DNA from: Glebionis coronaria
Lineage: Eukaryota > Streptophyta > Magnoliopsida > Asterales > Asteraceae
Assembly (NCBI GenBank): GCA_025667525.1
Contig: CM046878.1
Coordinates: forward strand, 390,294,974 to 390,358,973
Direction of reading: 5' to 3'
Length of the DNA: 64,000 bases
Positions 21,867-32,704 of the stretch are shown here, one piece after another. Every line of letters starts with the position of its first letter. Position 1 is the first letter of the stretch. The notes beneath the pieces are model-generated. The model searched no databases, was not told the origin of the DNA, and saw only the letters and a list, made by a program, of their open reading frames with translations. Made by a program: the position numbers and the translations under genes.

Positions 21867-24312
21867 GGGGTGGTCATGTAATATGAGACTTCACTTCTTT
21901 GTTGTTGCAGAATTTGAAGCTCGATGTCTTGAGAGTTTCTTCATAGTTCCTTTCATGACTTGTGATCTTGGATCTTTGATCTTTGCCTTGACTTGATCTT
22001 GTAACTTTGCTAGCTTGTGTTCTTGTGTCTTTCTCCACATACTCATGTTTTGTGTTGACTTGAAAGCTTGTTAACAATCTCCCTTGATCATCAAAGAAGC
22101 GGAAGTCTTTGTCTTTAGATGTTCTTGAGCTTTCTTCATTTATATGAGCATGTGGTCTTGAATTACGACTTCATTAAGTTACGCCACCGTTTGCATTCCT
22201 CCGGTTTCCCGTTATACAGTAAGAATATTGTACCTGTGATTAGGTAAGTCCAAAGAACTTCCTTGACAGGGTTTCCGGCTGTGGTAGCCGTTCTCAATAC
22301 TTGAAATCATCGAAAGATAATTCATAGTAAGGAGTGAATCATACAGTTCCATTCTGCTGATTTAAGTCGTCAATTCAATTTCCTGGAACAAGTTTGAGTC
22401 AATTAAGAATCAAACCATCGTTGCTTTCCAGTTCACACAAGTTTGATTTATATAGAATCGCAAAAGTTACCTACCGCAGTGCTGTTTGATAATGACACTA
22501 GAAGGATTTCCATTCGTCACTGTAAATACTGAAAAATTATTACTCTGAATGTTCTGGCAAGATCATAAAGATATTGCGTCGAGTCCTAGAACGAGTTTGA
22601 ATCAATTAAGAATCAAACCACTGTTGCTTTCCAGTTAACATATGTTCAATTCAAGTGAATCTTACATATGACCTACGGCAGTGCTGTTTGATGTTAACAC
22701 TGGAAGGATTTCCATTCATCACTGTGAATACTAATGAGTATCACTCTGAATGTTCTGGCAGTATCACAGGGATAGAGCGTCGGACTCTGTAAATTATCGC
22801 ATGTGTTCTAGTGATGAACAACAATTGATATAAGGAATAAGTGTCCTAATGAGGTTTTTGATGAATCTCGTTCGCTCTAGACTCTATAAGTGCACGTTTA
22901 TTTGGTGATCGGAGGCTGGAGCAGACTGCCACCTATTCAATATCTACTATCTCGGAGTGAGAAAGTCGATAGAAATGAGTTGAACTCCGTGACAATAAAA
23001 CAAACTTCTTTTGAGAGAAGCTTGAATAGGCTGGGAGGGGTTGTACATTGCATCACTGGGTCCATGATGCTTTGTCTTCAATACCAGAAATCATGAACAT
23101 GATTTTGATAGTAGATGTATTGACCCGGTTTCTGCCTAAGTTGTATGGAGGGCTTCTTTCTTTACACCCTTTATCCTTACATTTCTTTTTCATTCTTCAA
23201 CCCCTTCAATGCTTACCAAGACGTCATAACTAGCACCTTGTTGTGATTGTTCCAGTGCTAGCTTAAGTCATTAGTCGGCATTATTCCCGTACACTCAACT
23301 ACTCCATCTTTCCTAAGGACTTCTAAGTTCTAATGGATTGTCCCTGGGAAGATCCCTCCGGTTCTGGTTAGATCATAGAACGAATACCTAACCACCTTTT
23401 GACACCAATACCATCGTGAATTAATGTGTTGAAGGGTATAGATATCGTAAACAGAAAAAACTTGTTGAAAAAGCAATCAAGGTGTTGATGAAATCAGAAT
23501 TTACACCTTGAAGGTTTTTTGTATCACCCAAAACGCTCCCCCTACATATGTGCATCATGAAAGGAAAGGTTTTTGCACATATTAGGAAGAGATAGCACTT
23601 ATATCAAAGATCTTATTCAAGATAACACATTTTAATCACTATTCTCCCCCTCAAAAATTGCATGAAATTGTAATTTTTGTGAAACTAGTGATGAAACATG
23701 GAGAGAATAAAGTGTCATGAAACATTGGAACAAATGTTTATAAAATCAATATACTCCCCCTCGAAAAGAGATTCTATTTAAAATAGGGGAGTATATGAGC
23801 ACATTGTTTTGAAATACTTTGAAAAATTATGCTCAAAAGTCCGAGAAAAATTGTGTTCATGAGCTTAAAACTTTGAATGTTTTGATATAAGCTCATGACC
23901 GAGAAAAATGAATTTCTCGTTGTTAAGGATAAGTCAAAGACTTTCCTTTCTTTAGGGACCGGGTTATAGTCTGACATGTGACTATAAGCCATTATGAGAA
24001 GAAAAATAGAAAAGACATGTTTTGAAAACATTTGAACTCTCATTCGAACTTTATGTACGTACCCGTGTCGTTATTGAACAACATTTCTAAGTACGTCCAT
24101 ATTATCGATGCTGAGAGACATGTCGAAGGAGAATATTTTTGGTATTTTGAAAGATTTTCTCTTTTTTTATTTTGTTTTTTTAGGTTTTATATTTTTGTAT
24201 TTTGATTTTCTGATAGATATATACAAGGTTACTGCTAATGTGCAAGACGTTCAAGATCATCAGGAGTGAAACTACGCATACCAAGTCGACGAACCAAGAA
24301 TTCAAATCTGTC
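21867..24312 (-). other. C2 long 3' noncoding region with tandem units and extra purine tracts
   Basis: No gene is supported over 2.4 kb between pol and the 3' LTR. Two tandem units of about 200 bp lie at 22382-22583 and 22584-22785. A block of about 1.3 kb (22186-23410) aligns with C3 (46712-47990) at high nucleotide identity but with indels that are not multiples of three. Three further minus-strand GGGGGAG tracts at about 23536, 23644 and 23754 are spaced about 110 bp. Near pol, 23880-24010 shares a conserved element with C1 and C3. Short ORFs here do not match between copies. Confidence 0.78.
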
Positions 24313-26034
24313 TTAAGAAGGAGCTTTGGTGAAGATGTCGGCTAGTTGGTAGTCCGTCTTGACAAAAAACAGTTCTATCGTTCCTCTTTCCACATGCTCC
24401 TTTATGAAATGGAATTGGATAGCAATGTGCTTGGTCTTTGAGTGTTGGACCGGGTTGCAGGATATGGCTATGGCTGATTGTAAGTCACAATAAATAGGCA
24501 CTTTGTTAAAGTGAAAGCCATAATTCGTGAGTTGTGTTCTCATCCAAAGGACTTGAGCACTACACACGGATAGTGACACATATTCTGCTTCTATGGTGGA
24601 CAACGTCGTACAGTCTTGTTTTCTTGATGACCAGCTTTCAAGCTTCTCGCCTAAGAATTGTGCTCCACCGGAAGTGCTTTTGAATGAATCATGACATCCT
24701 GCATGGTCGGCATCTGAAAAACCAGTGAGATTAAAACCAGAATCCTTCGTATACCAGAGACCCATGTGAATGGTTCCCCAGAGATAACGAAAGATCCTTT
24801 TAACCTCCTTGAGGTGCTTCTCGGTTGGCTTAGCCTGATACCGAGCACATAAACAAGTAGCATGCACACTGTCCGGTCTACTTGAGGTTAAGTACATAAG
24901 GGACCCGATCATACTTTGGTATTTTGTAGCATCTACAAATGTCCCTTTCTTATCCAAATCAAGCTTGTGTTTAGTGTCCATTGGAGTACCAATAGGATCA
25001 CAATTTTCCATTCCAAATTTCTTTAGAATTTCAAGCACATATTTGGCCTGATATATGAAAATGCCACGGGGGGATTGGTGAACTTGGAGACCAAGAAAAA
25101 ACGTCATTTCCCCCATTATAGACATTTCAAATCGACTTTTCATAAGGTCTGCAAATAATATGGAATATTTTGGGTTAGTAGAACCAAATATAATATCATC
25201 TACATAGACCTGAGCCACCAATATATCGTTGCCGTAGTGCTTGATAAACAAAGTTGGATCAATGGTTCCTTTGTTGAAGTGATTTTGTAGAAGAAATGAT
25301 GCTAGTTCGGCGTACGATGCCCTCGGTGCTTGTTTCAAACCATAAATTGCCTTTTTCAACTTGTAGACATGGCTTGGATATTCGGTGTTGATGAAACCTT
25401 CAGGTTGACATACATACACATCTTCTTTTAACGGTCCATGCAAGAAAGCTGTCTTCACATCCATTTGATACACAGTGAACGATTTGTGTGCAACGTATGC
25501 CAAGAAAATCCTAATAGCTTCCATTCGAGCAACCGGGGCGAAGGATTCAGCGAAATCAATTCCCTCTTGTTGTTTATAACCTCTCATAACTAACCGAGTC
25601 TTGTTCCTAATGACCGTTTGCTCCTCATCCATCTTGTTTTTGAATAACCATTTCAGAGTAAGCGGATCGATATTGTCCGGTCGAGGTACTAACTCCCATA
25701 CATAAAGCCGGATGAACTGATTGAGTTCTTCTTGCATAGACTCAATCCATGATGCATCAGTCATTGCTTCTTTCACACTAGCTGGTTCCATTGTGCTGAC
25801 TGATAGTGCATAGATACACATATCACCATCGGTACGCAGCTGATTGCGTGTTGAGACTGGTCTTGAGAGATTACCAATCACTTGAACCAAAGGATGATTC
25901 TTAGTCCATTTTTGTTCATGTGGAAGTGTATGAGAAACTTGATGCGAGCTCGACGGATCCACATATGATGTTGAAGGCTGAGTAGAACTTGTGGAAGTCG
26001 CAAATGGATTAACAAACTCGTATTCGTTGAGCAT
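24313..26034 (-). CDS. C2 reverse transcriptase and RNase H
   Basis: This 573-codon frame is the best preserved copia pol segment in the window. Residues 1-90 are the integrase-RT hinge ([25 protein letters not shown]). RT follows with [54 protein letters not shown] (usual [11 protein letters not shown]) and YVDD at 25195-25206. RNase H has [18 protein letters not shown] and CDLQSAI. The last catalytic Asp (KHIDIRxH) is Ala in KHIAIQFH. It ends at FTKAPS, a little short of the usual C terminus. Open, but with changed key residues, so probably inactive. Confidence 0.9.
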   Translation of the reverse strand: MLNEYEFVNPFATSTSSTQPSTSYVDPSSSHQVSHTLPHEQKWTKNHPLVQVIGNLSRPVSTRNQLRTDGDMCIYALSVSTMEPASVKEAMTDASWIESMQEELNQFIRLYVWELVPRPDNIDPLTLKWLFKNKMDEEQTVIRNKTRLVMRGYKQQEGIDFAESFAPVARMEAIRIFLAYVAHKSFTVYQMDVKTAFLHGPLKEDVYVCQPEGFINTEYPSHVYKLKKAIYGLKQAPRASYAELASFLLQNHFNKGTIDPTLFIKHYGNDILVAQVYVDDIIFGSTNPKYSILFADLMKSRFEMSIMGEMTFFLGLQVHQSPRGIFIYQAKYVLEILKKFGMENCDPIGTPMDTKHKLDLDKKGTFVDATKYQSMIGSLMYLTSSRPDSVHATCLCARYQAKPTEKHLKEVKRIFRYLWGTIHMGLWYTKDSGFNLTGFSDADHAGCHDSFKSTSGGAQFLGEKLESWSSRKQDCTTLSTIEAEYVSLSVCSAQVLWMRTQLTNYGFHFNKVPIYCDLQSAIAISCNPVQHSKTKHIAIQFHFIKEHVERGTIELFFVKTDYQLADIFTKAPS

Positions 26035-26067
26035 CGCATTGTGTGCATTTTCAGCAACAATTTCATT

Positions 26068-26781
26068 CTAAAGATGAACGTGAGTAGGAATTTGTTGAGA
26101 ATGTTGTTGAGTTGAGTCAGCAGTCGGAGATGTGGTTGGAATGTTTGGAGTTAATATGGTTGAGGTTGACGTAGATGGTGCAAAAACGGATGTCGTTGGT
26201 GTAGGTGCAACTGGTGGTTCTGGAACTACCGCAGCAGGTGCAGCCGGGGCATTTTGAGGAACACCAAATGAGGAAGGACCCTCCATATATTCATCATAAA
26301 TTGGCCCAAATAATACTTCCAAGTCACGTTCCGAAGGTTGTAACGATGAGATTGCTGACGGTGCAAATTGAAGTGCGAGTCCTGAACTTACGTGTCCAGA
26401 AGTCTAACCTTGAAGCTCGGGATGTGAACTTCTATGTTGAGAGGCCATACCCGAGAGTTCATCAAAGGTAACATTCATTGTCTCCATTACCTTTCTTGTC
26501 CTTCGATTATAAACCCTGTAAGCACAAGCAGTTGAAGAATAACCAATGAAAAAACCAATATCACCTTTAGGTTCAAGTTTACTGATATCTTCACGATCAT
26601 TCTTCGGATAACATAAAGCACCAAAGACATGTAAAAATGAAATATCTGGTTTTCTTCCATTAATGATCTCATAAGGTGTTTTGTTGAAGCAGGTGTGAAT
26701 AATGGAGCGGTTTTGAGTATAACATGCAGTTGCTATAGCATCAGCCCAAAGGAATAACGGTGTACTGGAGGAGAGAAGCAT
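26068..26781 (-). pseudogene. C2 integrase C-terminal part and hinge
   Basis: Frame 26404-26781 (125 codons) reads LFLWADAIATACYTQNRSII, YEIINGRKPDISFLHVFGAL, then GFFIGYSSTACAYRVYNRR and FDELSGMASQH. This is the integrase tail of copia. After a stop at 26404-26406, frame 26068-26322 continues as the Pro/Thr/Ala-rich hinge (PVAPTPTTSVFAPSTSTS), ending at 26068. The next frame, from 26034, is RT. Confidence 0.85.
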
Positions 26782-26819
26782 CGTCCGAGCAGCTTCAACT
26801 AACGTACGATTCCTCCGTT

Positions 26820-27757
26820 CTACAACTCATTCTGATATGGAGTTCTTACAGCTGAAGTTTGATGAGAAATCCCAACTTCGTCAAAATAAGCTTTGAGTTT
26901 CTGATTGGTGAATTCTGTACCGTTATCCGTTCTTACACTGATAACAGGGGCTTGAAGTAGCACTGATGTTTTCTTCAAGAAATTGATAATTACATCTGGG
27001 GCTTCATCTTTCGAAGCAAGAAAATGAACCCATGTGTAACGAGAAAAATCATCCACAATCACAAGGACATACCGCTTACCATTAATACTTTTGATTCTCA
27101 TTGGGCCACACAAATCCATATGAAGGAGATGCAACCTATTCGTCGAATTTGGAACAGGTTTTGGTTTGTGAGGCTTCTTCTTGCTTTTACCTTGCTCACA
27201 TGATGGACAAAGATGGTCTTTAGTATATTTGAACTTTGGAAGACCGGTAACGAGATCATCTTTTGCAATTTGGGTGATGGAATCGACACTGAGATGAGAT
27301 AACCTTGATGCCATAACCATGACTTTGTCGAAGTGGCCCGGGCCATTAGACAAATAGGAGATGCAGCAGACATTTGAAAAAGGTCAATGGTGTAAAGGTT
27401 TGTTGTGCGATTTCCTTTCAACAGATCAATTCCTTCAAGATCCCTAACAAAGCAAGTATGACTTCTGAAGGCAACCTCCGAATCTGAATCACAAAATTGC
27501 CCAACCGAGAACAAATTGTGTCCCAAGCCATCAACAAAGGAAACTCTGGTGATGATAATATTTCCCCAATGAAGATCATCATAGCCTAGAATTACCGCAA
27601 CATGATCATTTCCAAATCGAACAGTTCCCAAAAAACGCCATACAAAGTTCTTGAGAAGACTTCGATTCCCAGTCATATGTTTGGAACAGCCCGAGTCAAC
27701 GCACCAGAGACAAATTTCAACAGCCTGCCAATGATAAGAGAAGAGAAACTTTGGCAA
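26820..27757 (-). pseudogene. C2 protease, GAG-pre-integrase and integrase core
   Basis: Frame 27098-27757 starts with the aspartic protease motif VDSGCSKHMTGNRSLL (residues about 20-35), intact, followed by DGLGHNLFSVGQFCDS. A frameshift near 27350 moves to frame 26820-27353, which has the zinc site (CPSCEQGKS). The integrase core reads HMDLCGPMRIKSINGKRYVL and RTDNGTEFTNQ with both catalytic Asp. At about 26825 PYQNEL ends at a stop; one frame over, [10 protein letters not shown] carries the catalytic Glu, so a single-base deletion separates Asp and Glu. Protease matures the polyprotein and integrase inserts cDNA. Confidence 0.88.
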
Positions 27758-27792
27758 CCGAAGAAATAGGATCCTGTATGGTTAGGTAATAA

Positions 27793-28965
27793 TCAAGCCA
27801 TATCACATACCGACATTTCACTGTCAGTATGAGATCTACTAGAATCAATAACATGACCATTAGAGGCAAAATATCTTCCAGTAGGCAACCACTTAGAGGT
27901 AACTCTAGGATTTCTAGGCGTAGCAAGACTTTCAGTGGACCCTACCTGCTTAGTTTTCGGAACATACACTTTAGCCTTAGGAGTGCTATGTGTTTCGTTG
28001 ATAGAAAACTTGTCAAGGCGAGTGTAACCACCATAGTTCAAACCATTCATAGTCAAACCACAAACATCATGACTAAAAGTAAAGAAACATTTATTACATT
28101 TAGCATAAATAACTTCAGATTTTTGATTTCGAATAGCAAGTTTAAAGTCATTACATTCAGAAGAATTAAGTTTCTGATTATGAATAAAAAACGGTAAATT
28201 CCTACGGTGTTCTTCTACTTCCACATTATTAGCCTTGGGGGGACTACTTCTAGATGCAAAAGGGACCCTATCATTCCTTGTATTGCTTGTACGCTGTGGC
28301 CTTCTGCTCTTAGTGTAGTTGTTCATTCCTGTAGAAAAAGACACACGCTTGTTAGAATTAGCATTTTTTAAATCAATGACTTGTGGTTTTGCAATAGTGG
28401 TCGGTTTTGTCCTAACGCTTGCTTTACGTTGGATGCTAGGCACAAAGATATCTACCCTAGTTTGAGATGAAGGTCTAACGCGAAACATTCCTGGGGCTAT
28501 AACAGCAGCTTTCATTCCATCAACCTTAGGAAATGGTGTTACAGCTATACGAGTGGGTCCCGAGGTTGCTGGTTTCTGGATCATCGTATCCGCACTCGAG
28601 CTAGGCTCAGAAGTCTTATCTTTTAACAAAGCCTTTAATTTACATTTCTCACAGATTTTATCAATAAGTTTCTGATAGACAGACTTGCTTTGTTCAATAG
28701 CCCGTTTATATGAAACCACAACAGATTCTAAATCTGCAATCTTAGCCTTAAGCTTCTGAACATTACCATCACTAGCACTCTCTAACCCTAAAGTGGCCAA
28801 ATTCGTTTCCTTAACCCCTCCTAACTGAGCCTGCAACCGAGCGATAGTTTGTTGCATTTCATTGTAAGCTTTTTCATACGAAATCTTGTCATATTTGCAT
28901 TCATCACATTTTTTTGACAAATTTATTCCAAAGATCGGTGAATTCTTTATCCTTTTTAATGACAT
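27793..28965 (-). pseudogene. C2 gag C-terminal region and pre-protease linker
   Basis: This 390-codon frame has an N-terminal coiled coil (ECKYDKISYEKAYNEMQQTI, QKLKAKIADLESVV), a Ser/Thr/Lys-rich middle, then a Cys/His cluster YAKCNKCFFTFSHDVCGL near residues 290-310. A single WLPTGRYF motif near the end corresponds to the doubled WxPTG motifs of C1 and C3. The CX2CX5HDxC cluster could bind zinc, which is inference. It precedes the protease frame by about 35 bp. Confidence 0.75.
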
Positions 28966-28969
28966 AGGA

Positions 28970-29740
28970 TTACATTTTCTCTTTCATAAGATCAAGATCA
29001 GTTTGAAGGTTTTCATTTTGCGAAACAAAGGTACTTAACTCAACAGGACTGCTATAAATACAATCACTTACTTTAGAGAGGCGTTCAAGATCATTTTCCA
29101 AAACTTTGATTTTATCAAGAGATTCATCAGCTTCCTTCGCTAAAGATTTAAAGTCTTCAACAAAGTTGGCAAATTCTTTCAGAAAAGCGTTTTCCAAATT
29201 ACCTAACCTAGCATCAACTTGATTAATAATCGGATTAATATCGTTTTGAAGAATTTTCTGGACCTCAATTTGAACAGGTGATGTAAAATTTCCTCCAGTT
29301 ATTTTGGAATTAACAACACATTTAAGAATGACAAAGTTATCTTTAAGCTCGTTTAGAAATCAGCGTGTGATACTCGGTTTAGGAGGGTCATCAGACAATT
29401 CCTCACTTGGTAGCAAAAGCATTTCAGTACTCGTTTTAGACCGAACAAAAACAGTTGGAGGATTGATTTTTGGATAATAAACGGGTGTCACTTCTTTATT
29501 AAGCTTTTTCATTCTTAAACGAGTCTCTTCGGCAAGTTCAGTCGTTCCCTCGGAATCATGCACAATAGGAGGATCATGATAATCAGACAATAGCACACTA
29601 CCATTATATAAAGTTTCATTAGTGGCCTGAACTTGCTTAAGGTATCCGGGATTAGGGGGAAGAGGACAACCTAAAGCCAATTTGTATCGATTGGAATTTA
29701 TCTCATTCACTTTTGGTGCGAGCATATTTATCGTCTGCAT
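28970..29740 (-). pseudogene. C2 gag coiled-coil region, broken
   Basis: Frames 29360-29740 (126 codons; PLPPNPGYLKQVQATNETLY, TELAEETRLRMKKLNKEVTP) and 28970-29197 (75 codons; FVEDFKSLAKEADESLDKIK) are consecutive pieces of the gag tail. The same PPNPGY phrase occurs in C1 gag near 3958, so the region is homologous across families despite low identity. The 29198-29359 interval is in other frames. Function beyond a structural coiled coil is unknown. Confidence 0.75.
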
Positions 29741-29837
29741 AGTTTGGCCACGTTTAACTAAAAGGTTGTCTAATTCTCTAATCCTATCCTGAGCTTTGCA
29801 AAAATCCTCAAGAAGCCCATCTTCTTGAATTTTGAAA

Positions 29838-31322
29838 TCATGTTTCAGCTTTTTTTCGTTCTTCTTTTAATTCCAAAATGGTAGATTTTTCCGTTGAAAG
29901 CTGTTTATTAAGAGACGTGATTTCTTCATTCAATTCGCTTATCTTTTTAGCACTACTTAAATGTAAGGCATTTAATTTCTTAGTGGTGCAATTTTCTTGA
30001 TAAACAGATGTAGCATGGGCCTGTTCAAGTTCTTTAATTTTAGCCTGATGAATTTCAAAACATTTCTCCCGTTCCTTATATCCCGCAAGCTCAGTGGTCA
30101 ATTTGGCATTAGTTTCTCTAAACTTATTATTAACCACCGTAGCATGATCTACATCCTTAGCAAGCTTATCAAATAGAGCTTTATAATACGCATGAGTCTC
30201 ATCAGGAAGGGTTGTAGGCTGAACAACTTGATCCACACTAAGGTCCACACTAGGCTCATTTGAAATAATATTACTATTATTCGTTTGATCCTCGGGTGTC
30301 TCAATGTAAGGCTCAAGCATCTCAGTATACTCTTCCTCCTGATTAAACATATTATATATATCATTATCATCAAAACTTGGGTGTACCTCAGAGGCACCGT
30401 CTGAATCATAGACGGGAGCTTTGTCATCATGCATTCCTGAGGTTGATGCTTGCTGTAAGTTTGCCATTAAGATGTAGTTGGCATTCACCTCTTCTTCCTC
30501 GTCATATTTTGCAGCAGAAGCCATAAGATCAAATTCCTCAGCTTGAAGTGGAATCCCTGCCTCTTCTTTTTGTGCTATGAGAAGCTGAGTCTGAAGATAA
30601 GCAGCACCCCTCTTCTTTTTGGCTGTGCAATCTCGAGCATAATGACCAAGTCCCCTGCAGTTGTAGCACTGAACTTGACGATTGTTGTTTCCATTTCCCA
30701 TACCAGTGTTCTCAGCCCTTGCAACCACAATATTTCCCATCTGATTACCAACCACTGGCACAGCAATTAACCCATTCTGATTACCCACATTTGGAACATT
30801 CGGATTCTGACCACGGGTTTGTCCATATTGATTTCCTGCATTCCCAACATTCTGACCATACTGTGTCCCCGTGTTCCCAGCAACTACCAATTGGCGATCT
30901 TGATTCGCATTCATGAAAGGTTGAGTAATCTGCCTATTTCTAGTGTTCAAGGAGATTCTCTGATTGTTGTTGGTAGGGTTAATGGTAAATTTGAATGCCT
31001 TTGCAATAAGTGCAAGACCAGTGTTAATCGCAAGAGTTGGATCGGTGATGTCATCTAAACAAGCAATGGGTTGTTGTAAGTAGTTCACAGCAACAGGAGG
31101 TTGATATCCATAAGGAGTGAGTTTTTGTTGTTGTTGTTGTGGCATGAAGTTACTTGATGAGGATTGATGGTAAGGTACCATGGGATATGACATACATGAT
31201 GGAGAGTTTGCCATGAAAGCCAATGGATCTTGTGTCTTGGCACGTCTTTCAGCCCTAACTTCATTAGCTTCACTACATGAAGACCCTTGGTTTGATTGAC
31301 AAGAGTGACATATCTTGACCAT
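29838..31322 (-). pseudogene. C2 gag middle with CCHC zinc knuckle
   Basis: This 494-codon frame begins in the capsid tail, then a Gln-rich and Asn/Gly-rich stretch (AGNTGTQYGQNVGNAGNQYG). The intact knuckle CYNCRGLGHYARDC lies at 30627-30668. Next come AAYLQTQLLIAQKEEAGIPL, an acidic segment, and a coiled coil (LYHLSSAKK-like) to the end. The knuckle binds genomic RNA during packaging. The first residues overlap the previous capsid frame, marking a frameshift near 31310. Confidence 0.85.
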
Positions 31323-31905
31323 TCAGAAGGAAGATCATCAAGAAATTTGATGTTTGCAGCAATTTGTGCAGGTTCATGTTTGTTTCTTCTAAGATGATTC
31401 ATGAGGGTTGAAAATAGATGATAGTAAGGTTCAATTTGTTCCCCTTCAGTAGACGTAAATTTCTCCATTCACGAAGCAACTTAGTTTCCTTCTCTTGTAA
31501 ACCAATTTCACTCCCCTTCATCCTTTTCTGAATCCTAAGCCACATCTCATGTGCGGTTTCACAACTATCGACAACAGCATAAACATCTTCGGGAAGTCCC
31601 ATAAGGATGACTTGAATTGCTTGATCATCGGCGTCGAGTTGTTTAGATTCAGCTTCAGTTAATTCTTCATCCGTTTGCTCATGACTTGAGTCAGCCACTG
31701 GGTTAGCATTCGTAGGGTCCGCAGGCACAATGATGGTTCTTCTAACATACGGACCTTGTTGAATCGATTTGACAATCAATTTTCCCAGAGGTTTACATTT
31801 TGCATAACGAAGGAGACGGCTAGCCCATGTAGTGTAGTTCTCCTTGGTGAGCATGGGAGGACGATTCTCAGTACCCGCAGCGTAAATATCTTGTTGAGAC
31901 GTCAT
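31085..31905 (-). pseudogene. C2 gag N-terminal capsid domain
   Basis: Gag starts at an ATG at 31905 (MTSQQDIYAAGTENRPPMLT); ENYTTWASRLLRYAKCKPLG is the standard copia gag opening. Frame 31399-31905 reaches QVILMGLPEDVYAVVDSCE and MWLRIQKRMKGS, then shifts; frame 31085-31468 continues with FTSTEGEQIEPYYHLFSTLM and FLDDLPSEWSRYVTLV. The mix of frames shows one indel near 31440 and another near 31310. It would form the capsid shell. Confidence 0.87.
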
Positions 31906-32649
31906 CTTAGAAGTCGTGTGAAAAACAGGATCTCAATTCGTAGAAAGCAGAATGTTGAAGTAAAATCCCCTAAATATGATTAAGTCCCCTAAAAATGAGC
32001 TCTCCTGAAACCAAAAATTCCAAGGCCAAAAAAACACACGTGTTAAAAATTTTCAAAAACACAAATTTTGAAAATATTTTCGGAATAATGGCTTTTTCAG
32101 AAAAATCAGCTTTTTCAGAAAAATCAGCTTTTTCGGAATAAATGGTTTTTTGGAAAAATGAGTTTTTCAGAGAAAATGGCTTTTTCGGAAAAATGAGTTT
32201 TTCGGAATAAATGGTTTTTCGGAAAAATGAGTTTTTCAGAGAAAATGGTTTTTTCGGAAAAATGAGTTTTTCGAAATAAACAGTTTTTCAGAAAAATGAG
32301 TTTTTCAGTAAAAACTTCGGAAAAAGTGAATTTTCAGTAAAAACTTCGGAATAATTGGATTTCAGTAGAATCTTCGGAATAAGTAGATTTCAGTAAAATC
32401 TTTGGAAAAAGTGTATTTTCAGAAAAAACTTCGGAATAATTGGATTTCAGTAGAATCTTCGGAATAATGGCTTTTCAGTAAAATCTTCGGAAAAATAGAC
32501 CTTTTCAGTAAAATCTTCGGAATAAAAGGGTTTCAGTAAAAAAGCTTTTTCGGAATAACAAGATTTTAAGAAAAATCTTCGAAAAAAATGAACATTTCAG
32601 AGATTTAGAAACCCTTTTCCGAAATGCAAAATTTCGGAATAACATTTTA
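31906..32649 (-). repeat. C2 5' leader with degenerate TTCCGAAA array
   Basis: Between the gag ATG and the LTR remnant lies about 740 bp without genes. From about 32090 to 32640 it is built of irregular 18-22-bp units whose minus-strand core is TTCCGAAA or TTCTGAAA next to A/T runs. About 30 units can be seen. Units evolve from a TTTTTCGGAAAAATGAG type (centre) to CAGTAAAATCTTCGG (right), seen on the + strand. No primer site is present at its right end, so the LTR-proximal part of the leader is missing. Confidence 0.8.
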
Positions 32650-32699
32650 GAGCTTCGCAACGATATATTATATGACCATCACTTTAATTACTTCTAACA
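32650..32699 (-). repeat. C2 5' LTR remnant (first 50 bp)
   Basis: The stretch beginning GAGCTTCGCAACGATATATT matches 21805-21854 with a single difference (C versus A near the tip). It ends CTTCTAACA at the duplication, giving a proper TGTTAG start on the minus strand. The remaining 316 bp expected from the 3' LTR are absent. Confidence 0.88.
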
Positions 32700-32704
32700 T
32701 ATCG

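Larger units (their letters stand above)
21489..32699 (-). mobile_element. C2: Ty1/copia retrotransposon with truncated 5' LTR
   Basis: C2 spans 11,211 bp on the minus strand inside C1's 3' region, with TSD TATCG. The 3' LTR is 21489-21854. At the right end only the first 50 bp of the 5' LTR remain (32650-32699); the rest of that LTR and the primer site are gone. Gag begins at 31905 and pol ends at 24313. A noncoding tail of 2.45 kb separates pol from the 3' LTR. Gag wording (CYNCRGLGHYARDC and the long coiled coil after it) is close to copia elements known to me from Tanacetum-like Asteraceae. Frameshifts break gag and integrase. Confidence 0.92.

Noticed and set aside
22382..22785. CRISPR-like or satellite array
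   Set aside because: There are only two 200-bp units, no short repeat-spacer pattern, and the same arrangement is found in the tail of a related retrotransposon.
21867..24312. Envelope-like or other extra gene in the C2 3' tail (for example ORF 23774-24043)
   Set aside because: The ORFs are short, lack signal or membrane patterns, and are not preserved in the aligned C3 sequence, where indels break every frame.
31990..32014. TTTGGTTTCAGGAGAGC on the minus strand as the C2 primer binding site
   Set aside because: It resembles the tRNA-Met site only loosely and has no LTR end next to it. The array and the LTR remnant lie further out, so the true site was probably deleted.
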